Of a stretch of DNA of 64,000 nucleotides, positions 1 through 9,125 are shown piece by piece (position 1 is the first letter of the stretch; every line of letters begins with the position of its first letter). The notes below the pieces were generated by a model. That model searched no databases. It saw only the letters and a list, made by a program, of their open reading frames with translations, and had not been told where the DNA came from. The position numbers and the translations under genes were made by a program. Source of the stretch: Haematospirillum sp. H4485 (GTDB taxonomy: Bacteria; Pseudomonadota; Alphaproteobacteria; Rhodospirillales; Rhodospirillaceae); contig NZ_JAAVSY010000008.1 in assembly GCF_012102745.1 (NCBI RefSeq), positions 42,408 to 106,407 on the forward strand, in the 5' to 3' direction.

Positions 1-2
1 CT

Positions 3-2960
3 GCATTGGCTCTTGTAACCAGCCATGTTCATGAAGATGCGTTCAATGCCCTGATGGCCGATATCGCAACCCACCGGGGGCGGCTGTCGCGACTTCTGGT
101 ACAGGGGCTGGAGCCCGTAGCCTTCCGCCTTGCCCAGCGCCTGGGACTGGATATCAACGATACACCGGACCGGATCCTGGAGCAGGCTGCCCGGGATGAC
201 TATGTACCTGTTGCGCAGCTGAAGAACCTTGCCATGGCCCTGGCCCGGGGGGGAAAGACCGACCTTGAGGCAGCAGAGCGGATAACCGGCTGGCTTGCTT
301 CTGAAACCCCGGAACGTTGCGCCACGTGGTCGGACTATGGCCGTGCCTTCCTGACAGCGGACGGGGAACCACGGTCACGGTCCCGTTTCCCCTCCAAGGC
401 TGTGCGGGAGAACAACCTGGAAACGCTGGATGCGGAAACAGAACGAATTGTCCGCACCAACACCCGCCTGAAAGCCGCCGTCACGTTCAGGGCGACACTG
501 GCCCTGCTGACACTGGCCAAGTCCATGACGGCAGAGTACCAGATCCGCAAGGAGCGGGCGGGGAAGATGGACTTTGATGACCTGATTCTCACGACACGCC
601 GGCTTCTACAGCACGCCGATACGGCAGCCTGGGTTCTCTACAAACTTGACGGCGGCCTGGATCATGTCCTGATTGACGAGGCGCAGGATACCAATCCGGA
701 CCAATGGGCTGTCATCAAGGCTCTGGTATCTGATTTCTTCGACGGACACGGGCGGGACCGCCCACAGGGAAACCGCACCCTTTTCGCGGTGGGGGACCGC
801 AAGCAGTCCATCTACTCTTTCCAGGGGGCGGACCCGGATGAATTCGACCGCAGCCGCGCCCTTTTTGCCTACATGGTCCCGCAATCCGGTTATCCGTTCG
901 AGGATATCACCCTGGATGTTTCTTTCCGTTCCACAGCAGCTATCCTTCAGGCTGTTGATGCGGTCTTCCGGCAAAGCCACGCAGTCGATGGTGTTGCCGC
1001 AGCCGGGGAACCAGTCAGCCACCATCCGTTCCGGACGGGACAGGGGGGATTGGTGGAACTCTGGCCGCCTGTCCCTGCAACAGCCCTGGAAGAGCCTCCA
1101 CCATGGAAACCGCCTGTCGAACGCATCCGGGGCGAGAGCGCACCATCCCGGCTGGCCCGGTTGCTGGCACGACGTATCCAGCGGATGACCAATGGCAGCG
1201 ACACGCTGGAAAGCCAGGGACGGCCGGTTCGCCCCGGTGATATCCTGGTTCTGGTACGACGGCGCAGTGGGTTTGTTGATGATCTGGTCCGTTGCCTGAA
1301 AGATCTGGATATCCCGGTGGCGGGCGTCGACAGGATGGTCCTGACCGAACAGATGGCGGTCATGGACCTGATCGCACTGGGATACAGCCTGCTGTTGCCC
1401 GAAGATGACCTGACCTTGGCCTGTGTACTGAAAGGCCCTATTTTGGGCCTGACAGAGGAGCAGCTGTTCACGGTTTCCCACGGACGCCAACGCGGTGTCA
1501 GCCTGTGGCGATCCCTGCGCGAACACCGTGACCAAGATCCGGCCTTTGCATCGGCCTGGGCAACCCTGCGTGGATTGATGGAGAAAGCAGACTTTCTGCC
1601 GCCCTTCGAACTATTCAGCCACATTGTGGGGCCGTTGGGCGGTCGCAGCAAACTACTGGCCCGGTTGGGACCCGATGCCGCCGACCCGATAGACGAATTC
1701 CTGAACCTTGCCCTGGCCTATGACCGCGGCCACCCTCCGAACCTACAAGCCTTCCTGCACTGGCTGGAAACCGGTTCCCAGGATATCCGCCGCGATCTGG
1801 AGGAAAATGACAACACTGGCCCAGGTGGGGTACGCATCATGACCGTACACGGCTCCAAGGGCCTTCAGGCCCCGGTTGTTTTTCTGCCGGATACCCGCCA
1901 GATACCGACCCGGGTACCAGCTCTTCTCTGGGACGAGTCAAGCAATGACGAACACCCCGTCATGCTCTGGCCACCATCCGCAGCATTCCGAGAGCCTGTG
2001 ACCGAGGCCCTGGTTACAGCAGAACGAACGGCCGCAGCCCGGGAATACCGTCGCCTGCTTTACGTGGCCATGACACGGGCTGAGGACAGACTCTACATCT
2101 GCGGCTGGGACACCCGGCGCGAATCCCCGGAAGACAGTTGGTACAACCTGATCCAGAGTGCCCTGGCCCCGCTGGCCGAAACAGTCCGGGACCCGTTCCT
2201 GGAAGCGGATGGAACCCTTGAGACACCAACCGTGCTGCGGTTGTCCTGCCCACAGGTTGTTCCCCCGCGAACACGGGAACACAGGGCCGAAGCCCTGGCC
2301 ACGGTTTCCAAAGTTCCGTCCCTGCTGCGCATCCTGCCTGCTGCAGAACCGGTGCCCTCACGACCCCTGATGCCATCACGTCCCCCGGTCGCCGACCCAC
2401 CGGCCACCTCACCCCTCCTGCATGGACCACAAGACGAAAACCGTCGGCAGCGGGGCAAGATCATTCACACCCTCCTGCAATACCTGCCGGAACGGGAACA
2501 GGCTGTCAGGGAACACGCGGCCGGAACCTTCCTGTCCCGTCCGGTCTGGAGGCTGGATCCGGCTGAGCAGGATATCATCCTGCAACAGGTCATGACCGTC
2601 CTGAACACACCCTCTTTTGTACACCTCTTTGGCCCAGGGTCCCTGGCCGAGGTTCCTGTTTCGGGTGTCATCGGAAAGACCAGTATATCCGGGGTGATTG
2701 ACCGCCTTCTGGTCGAAAACGATATAGTGACAGCGGTGGATTTCAAATCCGGCCACCATCCGCCACGACATGTTCATGACGTGCCGGAAGCCTATTTGTT
2801 CCAGATGGCTGCCTACCGGGCTGTTCTGCGCAAGATCTGGCCAGAGCGTGACATACAATGCGCGCTGTTGTGGACAGAGGGCCCGTGGCTTATGCCCCTG
2901 CCCTGCGATCTTCTGGATGCAGCCCTGCCAGCCGACCCGGCGATGAACCAAACAACTTGA
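3..2960 (+). CDS. addA: AddA helicase-nuclease, 5'-truncated by the window edge
   Basis: AddA is the UvrD-like helicase and nuclease subunit of the AddAB complex, which resects double-strand breaks for recombination. About 985 residues are visible and the frame stays open to the left edge, so the amino-terminal part with Walker A lies outside; the family is usually about 1150 residues. Visible helicase motifs in order are IDEAQDT near base 672 (motif II), GDRKQSIYSFQGA near 793 (motif III), SFRST near 920, HGSKGL near 1849 (motif V) and VAMTRAEDR near 2065 (motif VI). The carboxy-terminal RecB-like nuclease core shows GVIDR followed by VDFKSGHH near 2737. addB would be expected upstream. In many alphaproteobacteria trxA follows addA; here trxA lies 46 kb away. 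No start codon can be assigned. Confidence 0.95.
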   Translation, partial: ALALVTSHVHEDAFNALMADIATHRGRLSRLLVQGLEPVAFRLAQRLGLDINDTPDRILEQAARDDYVPVAQLKNLAMALARGGKTDLEAAERITGWLASETPERCATWSDYGRAFLTADGEPRSRSRFPSKAVRENNLETLDAETERIVRTNTRLKAAVTFRATLALLTLAKSMTAEYQIRKERAGKMDFDDLILTTRRLLQHADTAAWVLYKLDGGLDHVLIDEAQDTNPDQWAVIKALVSDFFDGHGRDRPQGNRTLFAVGDRKQSIYSFQGADPDEFDRSRALFAYMVPQSGYPFEDITLDVSFRSTAAILQAVDAVFRQSHAVDGVAAAGEPVSHHPFRTGQGGLVELWPPVPATALEEPPPWKPPVERIRGESAPSRLARLLARRIQRMTNGSDTLESQGRPVRPGDILVLVRRRSGFVDDLVRCLKDLDIPVAGVDRMVLTEQMAVMDLIALGYSLLLPEDDLTLACVLKGPILGLTEEQLFTVSHGRQRGVSLWRSLREHRDQDPAFASAWATLRGLMEKADFLPPFELFSHIVGPLGGRSKLLARLGPDAADPIDEFLNLALAYDRGHPPNLQAFLHWLETGSQDIRRDLEENDNTGPGGVRIMTVHGSKGLQAPVVFLPDTRQIPTRVPALLWDESSNDEHPVMLWPPSAAFREPVTEALVTAERTAAAREYRRLLYVAMTRAEDRLYICGWDTRRESPEDSWYNLIQSALAPLAETVRDPFLEADGTLETPTVLRLSCPQVVPPRTREHRAEALATVSKVPSLLRILPAAEPVPSRPLMPSRPPVADPPATSPLLHGPQDENRRQRGKIIHTLLQYLPEREQAVREHAAGTFLSRPVWRLDPAEQDIILQQVMTVLNTPSFVHLFGPGSLAEVPVSGVIGKTSISGVIDRLLVENDIVTAVDFKSGHHPPRHVHDVPEAYLFQMAAYRAVLRKIWPERDIQCALLWTEGPWLMPLPCDLLDAALPADPAMNQTT

Positions 2961-3027
2961 TTGCCGGGCACGAACAGTTCACTCTGTCGCCCCCGTTTTC
3001 CCGCATGTCACCAGGACAGGCTTGTTC

Positions 3028-4056
3028 ATGACCGAAACCATACACCATACAGATGCCCTGATCGTAGGAGCCGGCCCCGTTGGTCTGTTCACCGTCTTCC
3101 AGTGCGGTATGGTCCGCATTCGCTGTCATGTTGTGGACGTTCTCGATACCGTGGGCGGGCAGTGCACTGCGCTGTACCCGGAAAAGCCTATCTATGACAT
3201 CCCGGGCTTTCCATCCGTTATGGCCGGGGATCTTGTCGATCACCTGCAACAGCAGGCGGCACCCTTCAATCCGGTCTTTCATCTGGGGCAGCAGGTCACC
3301 GGCCTGACCCGTGGGGAAAACGGACGCTGGCTGGCGACTACAAGCAAAGGGACACGGATCAGTGCTGCCGTGGTAATTATAGCCGCCGGTGCCGGTGCCT
3401 TTGGCCCCAATCGTCCGCCCCTGGAAGGGATTGAGCAGTACGAGGGGCATTCCGTTTTCTACTTTGTAGCCAAGCGGGAACACTTCCGGAACAAGCGCGT
3501 GGTGATCGCCGGCGGGGGGGATTCTGCCGTGGACTGGGCCCTGTCACTGTCAGATATTGCCGCCCGTGTCCACGTTGTCCACAGGCGGCCCAAATTCCGC
3601 TGCGCCCCGGAAAGCGCCGCCCGACTGCAGTCTTTGGCAGAGACCGGAGCCATTGATCTGGTTGTGCCCTGCCAACTATCTGCCCTGCATGGAGAGAACG
3701 GCGTTCTCCACCGTGTTGATGTTGTTGATATGGATGGACAGACCCGAAGCCTGGAAGCCGATGCGTTGCTGCCGTTCTTTGGCCTGGCGACCGAGCTGGG
3801 CCCGATTGCCCAGTGGGGCTTGGGTATGGAACGCAACACAATCCGTATCGATCCGACCACAGCGGCAACAAATATCGAGGGGATTTTCGCCGTCGGCGAC
3901 GTCTGCAGTTATCCGCACAAGCTGAAGCTGATCCTGACCGGGTTTGCCGAGGCAGCACAAGCCGCGCATGCAGCCTATCCGCTGGTCTTCCCCGGTGAGG
4001 CGCTGCACTTCCAGCATTCCACATCCGGCGGAATCCCGGCACTGGCAGGAAGCTGA
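3028..4056 (+). CDS. Ferredoxin--NADP reductase, thioredoxin-reductase-like (FNR type 2)
   Basis: This flavoenzyme of 342 residues belongs to the TrxR-like ferredoxin/flavodoxin-NADP reductase family and moves electrons between NADPH and a small carrier. The FAD-binding GAGPVG lies near residue 14. The stretch CTALYPEKPIYDIPGFP is typical of the family and replaces the redox CxxC of true thioredoxin reductases. The NADP site GGGDSAVDWA is near residue 160, and TNIEGIFAVGDV marks the second FAD contact. The carboxy terminus FQHSTSG is also family-like. I chose ATG 3028, with AGGACAGG seven bases upstream, over TTG 3022. The gene converges on usg with six bases between the stop codons. The natural partner is not shown by context. 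Confidence 0.88.
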   Translation: MTETIHHTDALIVGAGPVGLFTVFQCGMVRIRCHVVDVLDTVGGQCTALYPEKPIYDIPGFPSVMAGDLVDHLQQQAAPFNPVFHLGQQVTGLTRGENGRWLATTSKGTRISAAVVIIAAGAGAFGPNRPPLEGIEQYEGHSVFYFVAKREHFRNKRVVIAGGGDSAVDWALSLSDIAARVHVVHRRPKFRCAPESAARLQSLAETGAIDLVVPCQLSALHGENGVLHRVDVVDMDGQTRSLEADALLPFFGLATELGPIAQWGLGMERNTIRIDPTTAATNIEGIFAVGDVCSYPHKLKLILTGFAEAAQAAHAAYPLVFPGEALHFQHSTSGGIPALAGS

Positions 4057-4062
4057 GGGCGG

Positions 4063-4323
4063 TCAGTTCAGCCGCAATTCCGTATCAACACCGCGCCATT
4101 CTCCCGGGGTAATGAGCTCGCAGCCGGAAACCCGTACAGAATGGAGGCGCCCCTCGATCTCCCGCTCCCAGAAATGAAGGAAACGGTGGAGTTCGGGGTA
4201 GCGGGGTGCAACATCGTAGAACTGCCAGACAAACTCCTGCAGGACGGAGGGGTGGTCTGGCAGGTGATACAGGATAAACGCCGTGGTCAGCCGGTAGTCC
4301 TGAAGCTGAAGACGCAGGGACAT
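4063..4323 (-). CDS. Usg-family protein
   Basis: A small protein of 86 residues recognised by overall pattern as the alphaproteobacterial Usg family. Signs are an MSLRLQLQDYRLTTAFILY start, a central LPDHPSVLQEFVWQ stretch, and REIEGRLHSVRV followed by a conserved hydrophobic end. The name comes from trp-operon-linked genes in other species, and no biochemical role is established to my knowledge. No signal peptide or membrane segment is visible. ATG 4323 has a clear GGGAGG seven bases upstream, which rules out the 11-residue longer reading. It stands alone between a convergent reductase gene and a LysE exporter. Confidence 0.85.
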   Translation of the reverse strand: MSLRLQLQDYRLTTAFILYHLPDHPSVLQEFVWQFYDVAPRYPELHRFLHFWEREIEGRLHSVRVSGCELITPGEWRGVDTELRLN

Positions 4324-4464
4324 GAAGAACCTCCCGTACTGTGGGAAGACACACATGCGGCCCGCGCTGCCGCAGAATTCATTGTTCCGGATAGAACGGC
4401 AAAGTCAACGATCTGATCTGTCAGCACTCAGTCAGCTTGGCTGCCAAAAGACAGACAACAAGGA

Positions 4465-5082
4465 CTAGCCAAGATAAAAAAGGCTGAGCAGGGCTGCCAC
4501 ACCGGACAGGAACAAAAGCCCGCCTGCACAAAGGTTAAGCCGCGTCAGCCACACAGGGCTAAAGCGGTGCCGAACAGCCCCGGCCAGCGCCGAAAGCGTA
4601 AACCACCACAAGGCTGACCCGGCAAAAACCCCGGCAACAAGGGTAAAGGCCCGGGCTGGGCTTTCACCGGCCCGGACCGAACCAAGAGAGGCAAACACAG
4701 CCATAAAGGCCAGAATTGTGGCTGGATTTGTCAGGGTCAGCAACAATGTGGCTGTGAAGTCACGCCAGAGACCGGGGTGAAGTCCGGATTCAGCCCGTAA
4801 CTCCGGCGGTGGCTGGCGCCATGTCCTGATGCCCAGAACCAGAAGAACGGACCCGCCAACGAGCGACAACGCCTCGCGGTATTCCATCAGGAAGCCGGAA
4901 ACCAGTGACAGGCCGAAACCGGCAACCGCGCCATAGAAGGTATCAGCCACAGCAGCCCCGAGACCGGCGACAAAAGCGGCGGCACGACCGTCATTCAGGG
5001 CCAGGCGGATGCACATGATCCCCACAGGTCCAACCGGAGCTGCGATCAGAAAACCAACGATCATACCTTCCAGAAACAGCAT
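4465..5082 (-). CDS. LysE-family amino-acid exporter
   Basis: A predicted inner-membrane protein of 205 residues with about six hydrophobic segments, matching the usual LysE/RhtB length. The first segment contains APVGPVGIMCIRLALNDGR, the proline-glycine signature of the family, followed by a GLGAAVADTFYGAVAGFG helix. Family members export basic or neutral amino acids; the substrate cannot be read here. I chose ATG 5082 because the family begins just before its first helix. Its ribosome site is weak (GGAAG about 14 bases away), and ATG 5064 or a longer form up to 5148 remains possible. Confidence 0.85.
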   Translation of the reverse strand: MLFLEGMIVGFLIAAPVGPVGIMCIRLALNDGRAAAFVAGLGAAVADTFYGAVAGFGLSLVSGFLMEYREALSLVGGSVLLVLGIRTWRQPPPELRAESGLHPGLWRDFTATLLLTLTNPATILAFMAVFASLGSVRAGESPARAFTLVAGVFAGSALWWFTLSALAGAVRHRFSPVWLTRLNLCAGGLLFLSGVAALLSLFYLG

Positions 5083-5214
5083 CAGGGATCGCCATTCTTC
5101 CAGTAAAAGACATGGGCTGTGGCCCAAATCGAAAAGAAGCGGGACCATATCAGCCCCATCTTACAGAAGACAGGCAAAATCAGAACGTTGTCAAAAGAAA
5201 TACCAGCCGGAACA

Positions 5215-6165
5215 TCAGGCAGGCCGGGTCCGGCGCGATTCAATGGCATCCCAGACAAGAGAGGCGATATCTGTCCCGTCAAAACGCCGAATCTCCTGGA
5301 TCCCGGTCGGGCTGGTCACGTTGATCTCTGTCAGCCAGTCCCCGATCACATCAATACCGGCCAGAATCAGGCCCCGTGATTTCAGCTCCGGTCCAATGGT
5401 CGCACAAATGTACTCTTCACGTGGGGTCAGTTCAGCCGGAACAGGTTTGCCTCCCGCATGCATGTTGGACCGGGCATCACCATCAGCCGGGATACGGTTC
5501 AAGGCACCGACAGGCTTGCCATCCACCAGAATAATACGCTTGTCGCCCTTGCGTACCTCGGGCAGGTAGCGCTGGATCATCAAAGGCTCGCGGGACTGCT
5601 GGAAGAACATGTCAAGAAGTGATCCCAGATTCTCGTCATCAGGCTTCAGATGAAAGACACCCGCACCGCCATTGCCATACAGCGGCTTGAGAATAATGTC
5701 CCGGTGCTCGGCCCGGAAGGCCCGGATAGCATCTGGATCAGCAGAAACAAGGGTCGGCGGCATCAACCCCGGGAAACGGGTCAGGAACAGTTTCTCCGGG
5801 GCATTGCGCACTTCTACCGGATCATTGACGACCAAGGTGCGGGGATGAATTTTCTCCAGTAAGTGAGTATTGGTAATGTAACTCATGTCAAACGGTGGAT
5901 CCTGACGCAGCAGAACCACATCCACAGCAGACAGGTCCAGGGTCTCGGCAGGCCCCAGGGTAAAGAGGTTCCCCCGCTCGCGGCGCACGATCAGGGCACG
6001 GGCACAGGCCGTAACCACCCCATCACGGAAGCTGAGATCACGTGGCTGGTAGTGCCACAGCCGATGCCCCCGGGACTGGGCGCATTCCGCCAGGGCAAAC
6101 GTGGTGTCCCCATCGATGGAAACAGACTCCATCGGATCCATCTGAACGGCAACAGCAAGACTCAT
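5215..6165 (-). CDS. gshB: Glutathione synthetase
   Basis: GshB ligates gamma-glutamylcysteine to glycine with ATP to make glutathione in the cytoplasm. The protein is 316 residues, the normal length. It begins [11 protein letters not shown], then shows [17 protein letters not shown], the ATP-grasp lysine and glycine loop [12 protein letters not shown] near residue 158, and the metal and substrate end [19 protein letters not shown] 6165 aligns best with relatives; an in-frame ATG at 6180 would add five residues, and neither has a strong ribosome site. No gshA lies in the window. The neighbourhood of yraN, rsmI and a BON lipoprotein is the common alphaproteobacterial arrangement. Confidence 0.95.
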   Translation of the reverse strand: MSLAVAVQMDPMESVSIDGDTTFALAECAQSRGHRLWHYQPRDLSFRDGVVTACARALIVRRERGNLFTLGPAETLDLSAVDVVLLRQDPPFDMSYITNTHLLEKIHPRTLVVNDPVEVRNAPEKLFLTRFPGLMPPTLVSADPDAIRAFRAEHRDIILKPLYGNGGAGVFHLKPDDENLGSLLDMFFQQSREPLMIQRYLPEVRKGDKRIILVDGKPVGALNRIPADGDARSNMHAGGKPVPAELTPREEYICATIGPELKSRGLILAGIDVIGDWLTEINVTSPTGIQEIRRFDGTDIASLVWDAIESRRTRPA

Positions 6166-6231
6166 GTAGGCAACATCCATTCTGAACAGGACGCAAAAGG
6201 GTCCACGGTAAAAAGTGCCCCCATACTCGGC

Positions 6232-7071
6232 TCAAGACCGCCCCTGACGCAACTCTTCCATCACACGGGCAATACTGTCCCGGTCCGGTCCCGGAGGGGC
6301 AATACCAAGATAACGTTCCAGAGCTGTCAGGGCGCTGTCCAGGTCACCAAGACGCATATGCATCAAACCGCCTTCCCGCCACAGACGAAAATCGGACGGG
6401 GCAATCAGAAGCATTCTCTGGACCGCAGCCAAGGCTGTTGGATAGTCCCCCTCCTGCAGGGCACGCAGACGGATGTTCCCCTGTAGGCGCAACAGGATCT
6501 CGCGGTTGGTAACCGGAGCATAGGCCTCGGGGGCCAGCTCGGCTCCCTGCCCCTTGACGCTTTTGTACAAGGCTCGCAAATCAGCCGGTGAAATCTCGAC
6601 ACCATCGTGGAACGGATCCATGATGACACGGTCCCCGGCATTACCGCACACACGGATCGGGAAGTGCCCCGGGAACGCCAGGCCATCGGCATCCCAACCC
6701 AGTTTGCGGGCCACATGCAGATACAGGATCCCCAAGGTAACCGGCAGTCCCTTGCGCCGGTCTATCACCTGCATCAGGTCGGCATTGTCCAGATCTTCGT
6801 ACGTTTCGACATCACCGTGATAATGCCAGCGGTCAACCAGAACAGACCGCAGGATCTCGCTCCGCCGGCGGGCACCCTCCGGCATTGACGCCCGGCCAGC
6901 TTCGCGCAGGGCTTCCGCAACCAGGATACCAAGATGGGTGACATAAGACTCAAAGCAACGTCCGGGCCGGGCTGTGTCTGCCAAGGCAAGGGCCGCCATG
7001 GCAAGATCCAATGCATGATCATCAACCGCCGACAAGGTGTCGAGAATATGGTCCGTGACCGGATTTGCCAT
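6232..7071 (-). CDS. SirB1-family transglutaminase-like protein with tetratricopeptide end
   Basis: A protein of 279 residues. The amino half is a SirB1 transglutaminase-like domain with the family stretch RRKGLPVTLGILYLHVARKLG and the following GHFPIRV and MDPFHDG blocks. The carboxy-terminal third looks like a tetratricopeptide pair (GDYPTALAAVQRMLLIAPSDF, then LGDLDSALTALERYLGIAP). The molecular role of the family is not settled. ATG 7071 overlaps the stop of the upstream BON gene as TGATG, so the two are probably translationally coupled. A longer reading up to 7188 lies wholly inside that gene and is not needed. Confidence 0.88.
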   Translation of the reverse strand: MANPVTDHILDTLSAVDDHALDLAMAALALADTARPGRCFESYVTHLGILVAEALREAGRASMPEGARRRSEILRSVLVDRWHYHGDVETYEDLDNADLMQVIDRRKGLPVTLGILYLHVARKLGWDADGLAFPGHFPIRVCGNAGDRVIMDPFHDGVEISPADLRALYKSVKGQGAELAPEAYAPVTNREILLRLQGNIRLRALQEGDYPTALAAVQRMLLIAPSDFRLWREGGLMHMRLGDLDSALTALERYLGIAPPGPDRDSIARVMEELRQGRS

Positions 7072-7751
7072 CAAAGCCCTCCCTCGGGGAAATCCGTCGC
7101 CAAACGGGTTCCGGATGCAAGACGACGCCCGTCCGTACGCAGCACCGCAAGATTGACCACATCCCGCACATACCCTGCTGAACGGCACCAGTCCAGGACC
7201 CGGGACAACTCTTCCTGATTCTGGGCAATGCCCATCAGGTAGACAACGCGATCCACGACATCGACCGAGAAATTGATGGCGCGGATCTGGGCATCAAACA
7301 TAAGTGCAGAGCGGATCTCTACCGCAATCAGTGTATCTCTCAGGGTCACGACAGGGCGCAGGTATTCGGTATCCTCATCCGGAGACAAGCGGCGGATACG
7401 ATCAATAACCTCGATGACCGGGCGGGGTGATGCAGCCAGACGCACAGCAACACGGGCCTTTCTGGGATCTTCGGTCATACCGGTCAGAAGCACACGGCGC
7501 TCGAAGACTGTTACATCAATGTCGGTTATCAGCGCGTGGTCCTCCTCCAGAAACAGACGCTGGATCTCTGTATAGATCCAGGCATCCGTGGCGACGCCTT
7601 CAATCCCGCGCTCTTCACGCGCCGCAGAAACAAAGGACGAGGCCGCACCAACAAGAACCCCCTGCTTGGTACACCCCGGTGTCAAAAACAGGGCAAGCAG
7701 GAGAAAAAAGACCGGGACCAAGCCGTTATACCCGCGTGCTTTTTGCCTCAT
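7071..7751 (-). CDS. BON-domain periplasmic lipoprotein
   Basis: A protein of 226 residues with a charged start (MRQKARGYNG), a hydrophobic segment VPVFFLLLALFLTP and then GC, so a lipid-modified cysteine is likely. The -2 proline makes the lipobox unorthodox. After it come two BON-like domains with the usual beta-rich pattern: DIDVTVFERRVLLTG, then RAINFSVDVVDRVVYLMG. BON proteins associate with membranes and envelopes; related genes sit beside gshB and yraN in other alphaproteobacteria. ATG 7751 was chosen because it gives a compact signal peptide. The gene ends in an overlap with the SirB1-like gene. Confidence 0.82.
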   Translation of the reverse strand: MRQKARGYNGLVPVFFLLLALFLTPGCTKQGVLVGAASSFVSAAREERGIEGVATDAWIYTEIQRLFLEEDHALITDIDVTVFERRVLLTGMTEDPRKARVAVRLAASPRPVIEVIDRIRRLSPDEDTEYLRPVVTLRDTLIAVEIRSALMFDAQIRAINFSVDVVDRVVYLMGIAQNQEELSRVLDWCRSAGYVRDVVNLAVLRTDGRRLASGTRLATDFPEGGL

Positions 7752-7783
7752 ACAGGCATTGTGCAGCGAATAAGAATCAAAAA

Positions 7784-8164
7784 CTACCCCCAAGGGCGCC
7801 AGGCATCCGGAACATGTTGCGGGCATCCGGACTGCGGGACAACAACAACATCAAAGCGAACCCCCTGACAGGACACATCTTCATGGCGGGCCATCCACAT
7901 TTCTGCCGCACGCTCAAGGCGACATCGCTGACGGGATGACAGCGCCTCCAGGGCATCCGGCACGTGATCCCTCGCTTTCACCTCAACAAAAGCAACAAGG
8001 TTCTTCCGGCAGACAATCAAATCAAGCTCACCGACCCCGCTGCCACGCTCACCACGGATATTCCGGCCCAGAACGCGCCAGCCCATCAGCTCCATGAACA
8101 CAGCCGCAACCTGCTCGGCCTGACGACCACGGACTGATGACCCGGAACAGCCCTCAGTCACCAT
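7784..8164 (-). CDS. UPF0102 (YraN) nuclease-fold protein
   Basis: YraN-family proteins have a restriction-endonuclease-like fold and usually accompany rsmI; their substrate is unknown. This one is 126 residues and keeps the core pattern GERGSGVGELDLIVCRK followed by VAFVEVKAR, which supplies the D, E and K of a PD-(D/E)XK site. The start ATG 8164 overlaps the end of rsmI by 11 bases, which suggests coupled translation. It lacks any signal peptide. Confidence 0.9.
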   Translation of the reverse strand: MVTEGCSGSSVRGRQAEQVAAVFMELMGWRVLGRNIRGERGSGVGELDLIVCRKNLVAFVEVKARDHVPDALEALSSRQRCRLERAAEMWMARHEDVSCQGVRFDVVVVPQSGCPQHVPDAWRPWG

Positions 8165-9125
8165 GCATGTGTCCCGGCGTTGTCAATTCCAAGGCCCGCG
8201 CGTAGACATCACGCCTCTTTACACCGGTCTGCCCCGCAACCAAGGACACTGCATCCCGTATCGACAGGGTTTGCAGCGACTGCCGCAAAAGGGCATCGAT
8301 ATCGTCTGCGGAGACAGGCTCGCCGGTGTCGGACGGAGGCCCTACGACCACCACAACCTCGCCACGCGGTGCCCCCTCCTGCTCATACAGGGCGGACAGC
8401 TCCGGCAGGGCCCCACGCCGTACATCTTCATACAGCTTTGTCAGCTCACGACAGACTGCGGCCGGGCGATCACCCAGAACAGCCGCCATATCGGCCAGAC
8501 TTTCGGGCAAGCGATGAACGGACTCGTAAAAAACAAGTGTTGCCGGAACCGCTGCCAGGGAAGCGAACAGGTCCCGTCTTGCCTTTGAACGGGACGGCGG
8601 AAAACCGGCAAAAAGAAAACGGTCCGTCGGCAGGCCGGCAACCATAAGCGCTGTCAGCAACGCCGAAGCACCGGGAACCGGAATGACAGACAGGCCCTGA
8701 TCGGCAGCGCTGCGGACCAGTTTGTATCCGGGGTCGGAAATCAGCGGTGTTCCAGCATCGGAGACAAGGACAACAGCCTCGCCACCGGCCACACGAGCCA
8801 GAAGCTGCGGACGGATCCGGTCCGCATTATGCTCGTGATAAGCCAGAAGAGGCACAGACATACCCAGCCGCTTGAGCATGGCCCCGGTGACCCGGGTATC
8901 CTCGCACGCAACAACATCTGCGCCCGCCAGAACACGACAGGCCCGTTCCGTAATATCGCCCATGTTGCCGATCGGTGTGGCAACAATATACAGGCCGGCA
9001 GACAGCGTCCGTTCTGGCACAGGTTTACTAACGGCATCATGACCGCTAGCATGGCCTTCTCTTTTTCCAGTGGCACCGGAGGTTAACCGTGCACCTTTCT
9101 TCTTTCCCGGGGAGTCGGGTTTCAC
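8154..9125 (-). CDS. rsmI: 16S rRNA (cytidine-1402 2'-O) methyltransferase RsmI
   Basis: RsmI methylates the 2' oxygen of C1402 in 16S rRNA using S-adenosylmethionine. The tetrapyrrole-methylase fold is plain: GLYIVATPIGNMGDIT, ACEDTRVTG, LVSDAGTPLISDPGYKLV and the SVIPVPGASALLTAL block, then FYESVHRL. Length is up to 323 residues, about 40 longer than typical. The start is uncertain: the long reading begins at GTG 9125, which overlaps the first 37 bases of the divergent lipoprotein gene, while the conserved region only begins near residue 42. An internal GTG near 9020 would give a family-sized protein. Confidence 0.92.
   Translation of the reverse strand: MKPDSPGKKKGARLTSGATGKREGHASGHDAVSKPVPERTLSAGLYIVATPIGNMGDITERACRVLAGADVVACEDTRVTGAMLKRLGMSVPLLAYHEHNADRIRPQLLARVAGGEAVVLVSDAGTPLISDPGYKLVRSAADQGLSVIPVPGASALLTALMVAGLPTDRFLFAGFPPSRSKARRDLFASLAAVPATLVFYESVHRLPESLADMAAVLGDRPAAVCRELTKLYEDVRRGALPELSALYEQEGAPRGEVVVVVGPPSDTGEPVSADDIDALLRQSLQTLSIRDAVSLVAGQTGVKRRDVYARALELTTPGHMHGD

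Noticed and set aside
606..1535. 309-codon minus-strand frame
   Set aside because: Shadow of addA, whose helicase motifs fix the coding strand.
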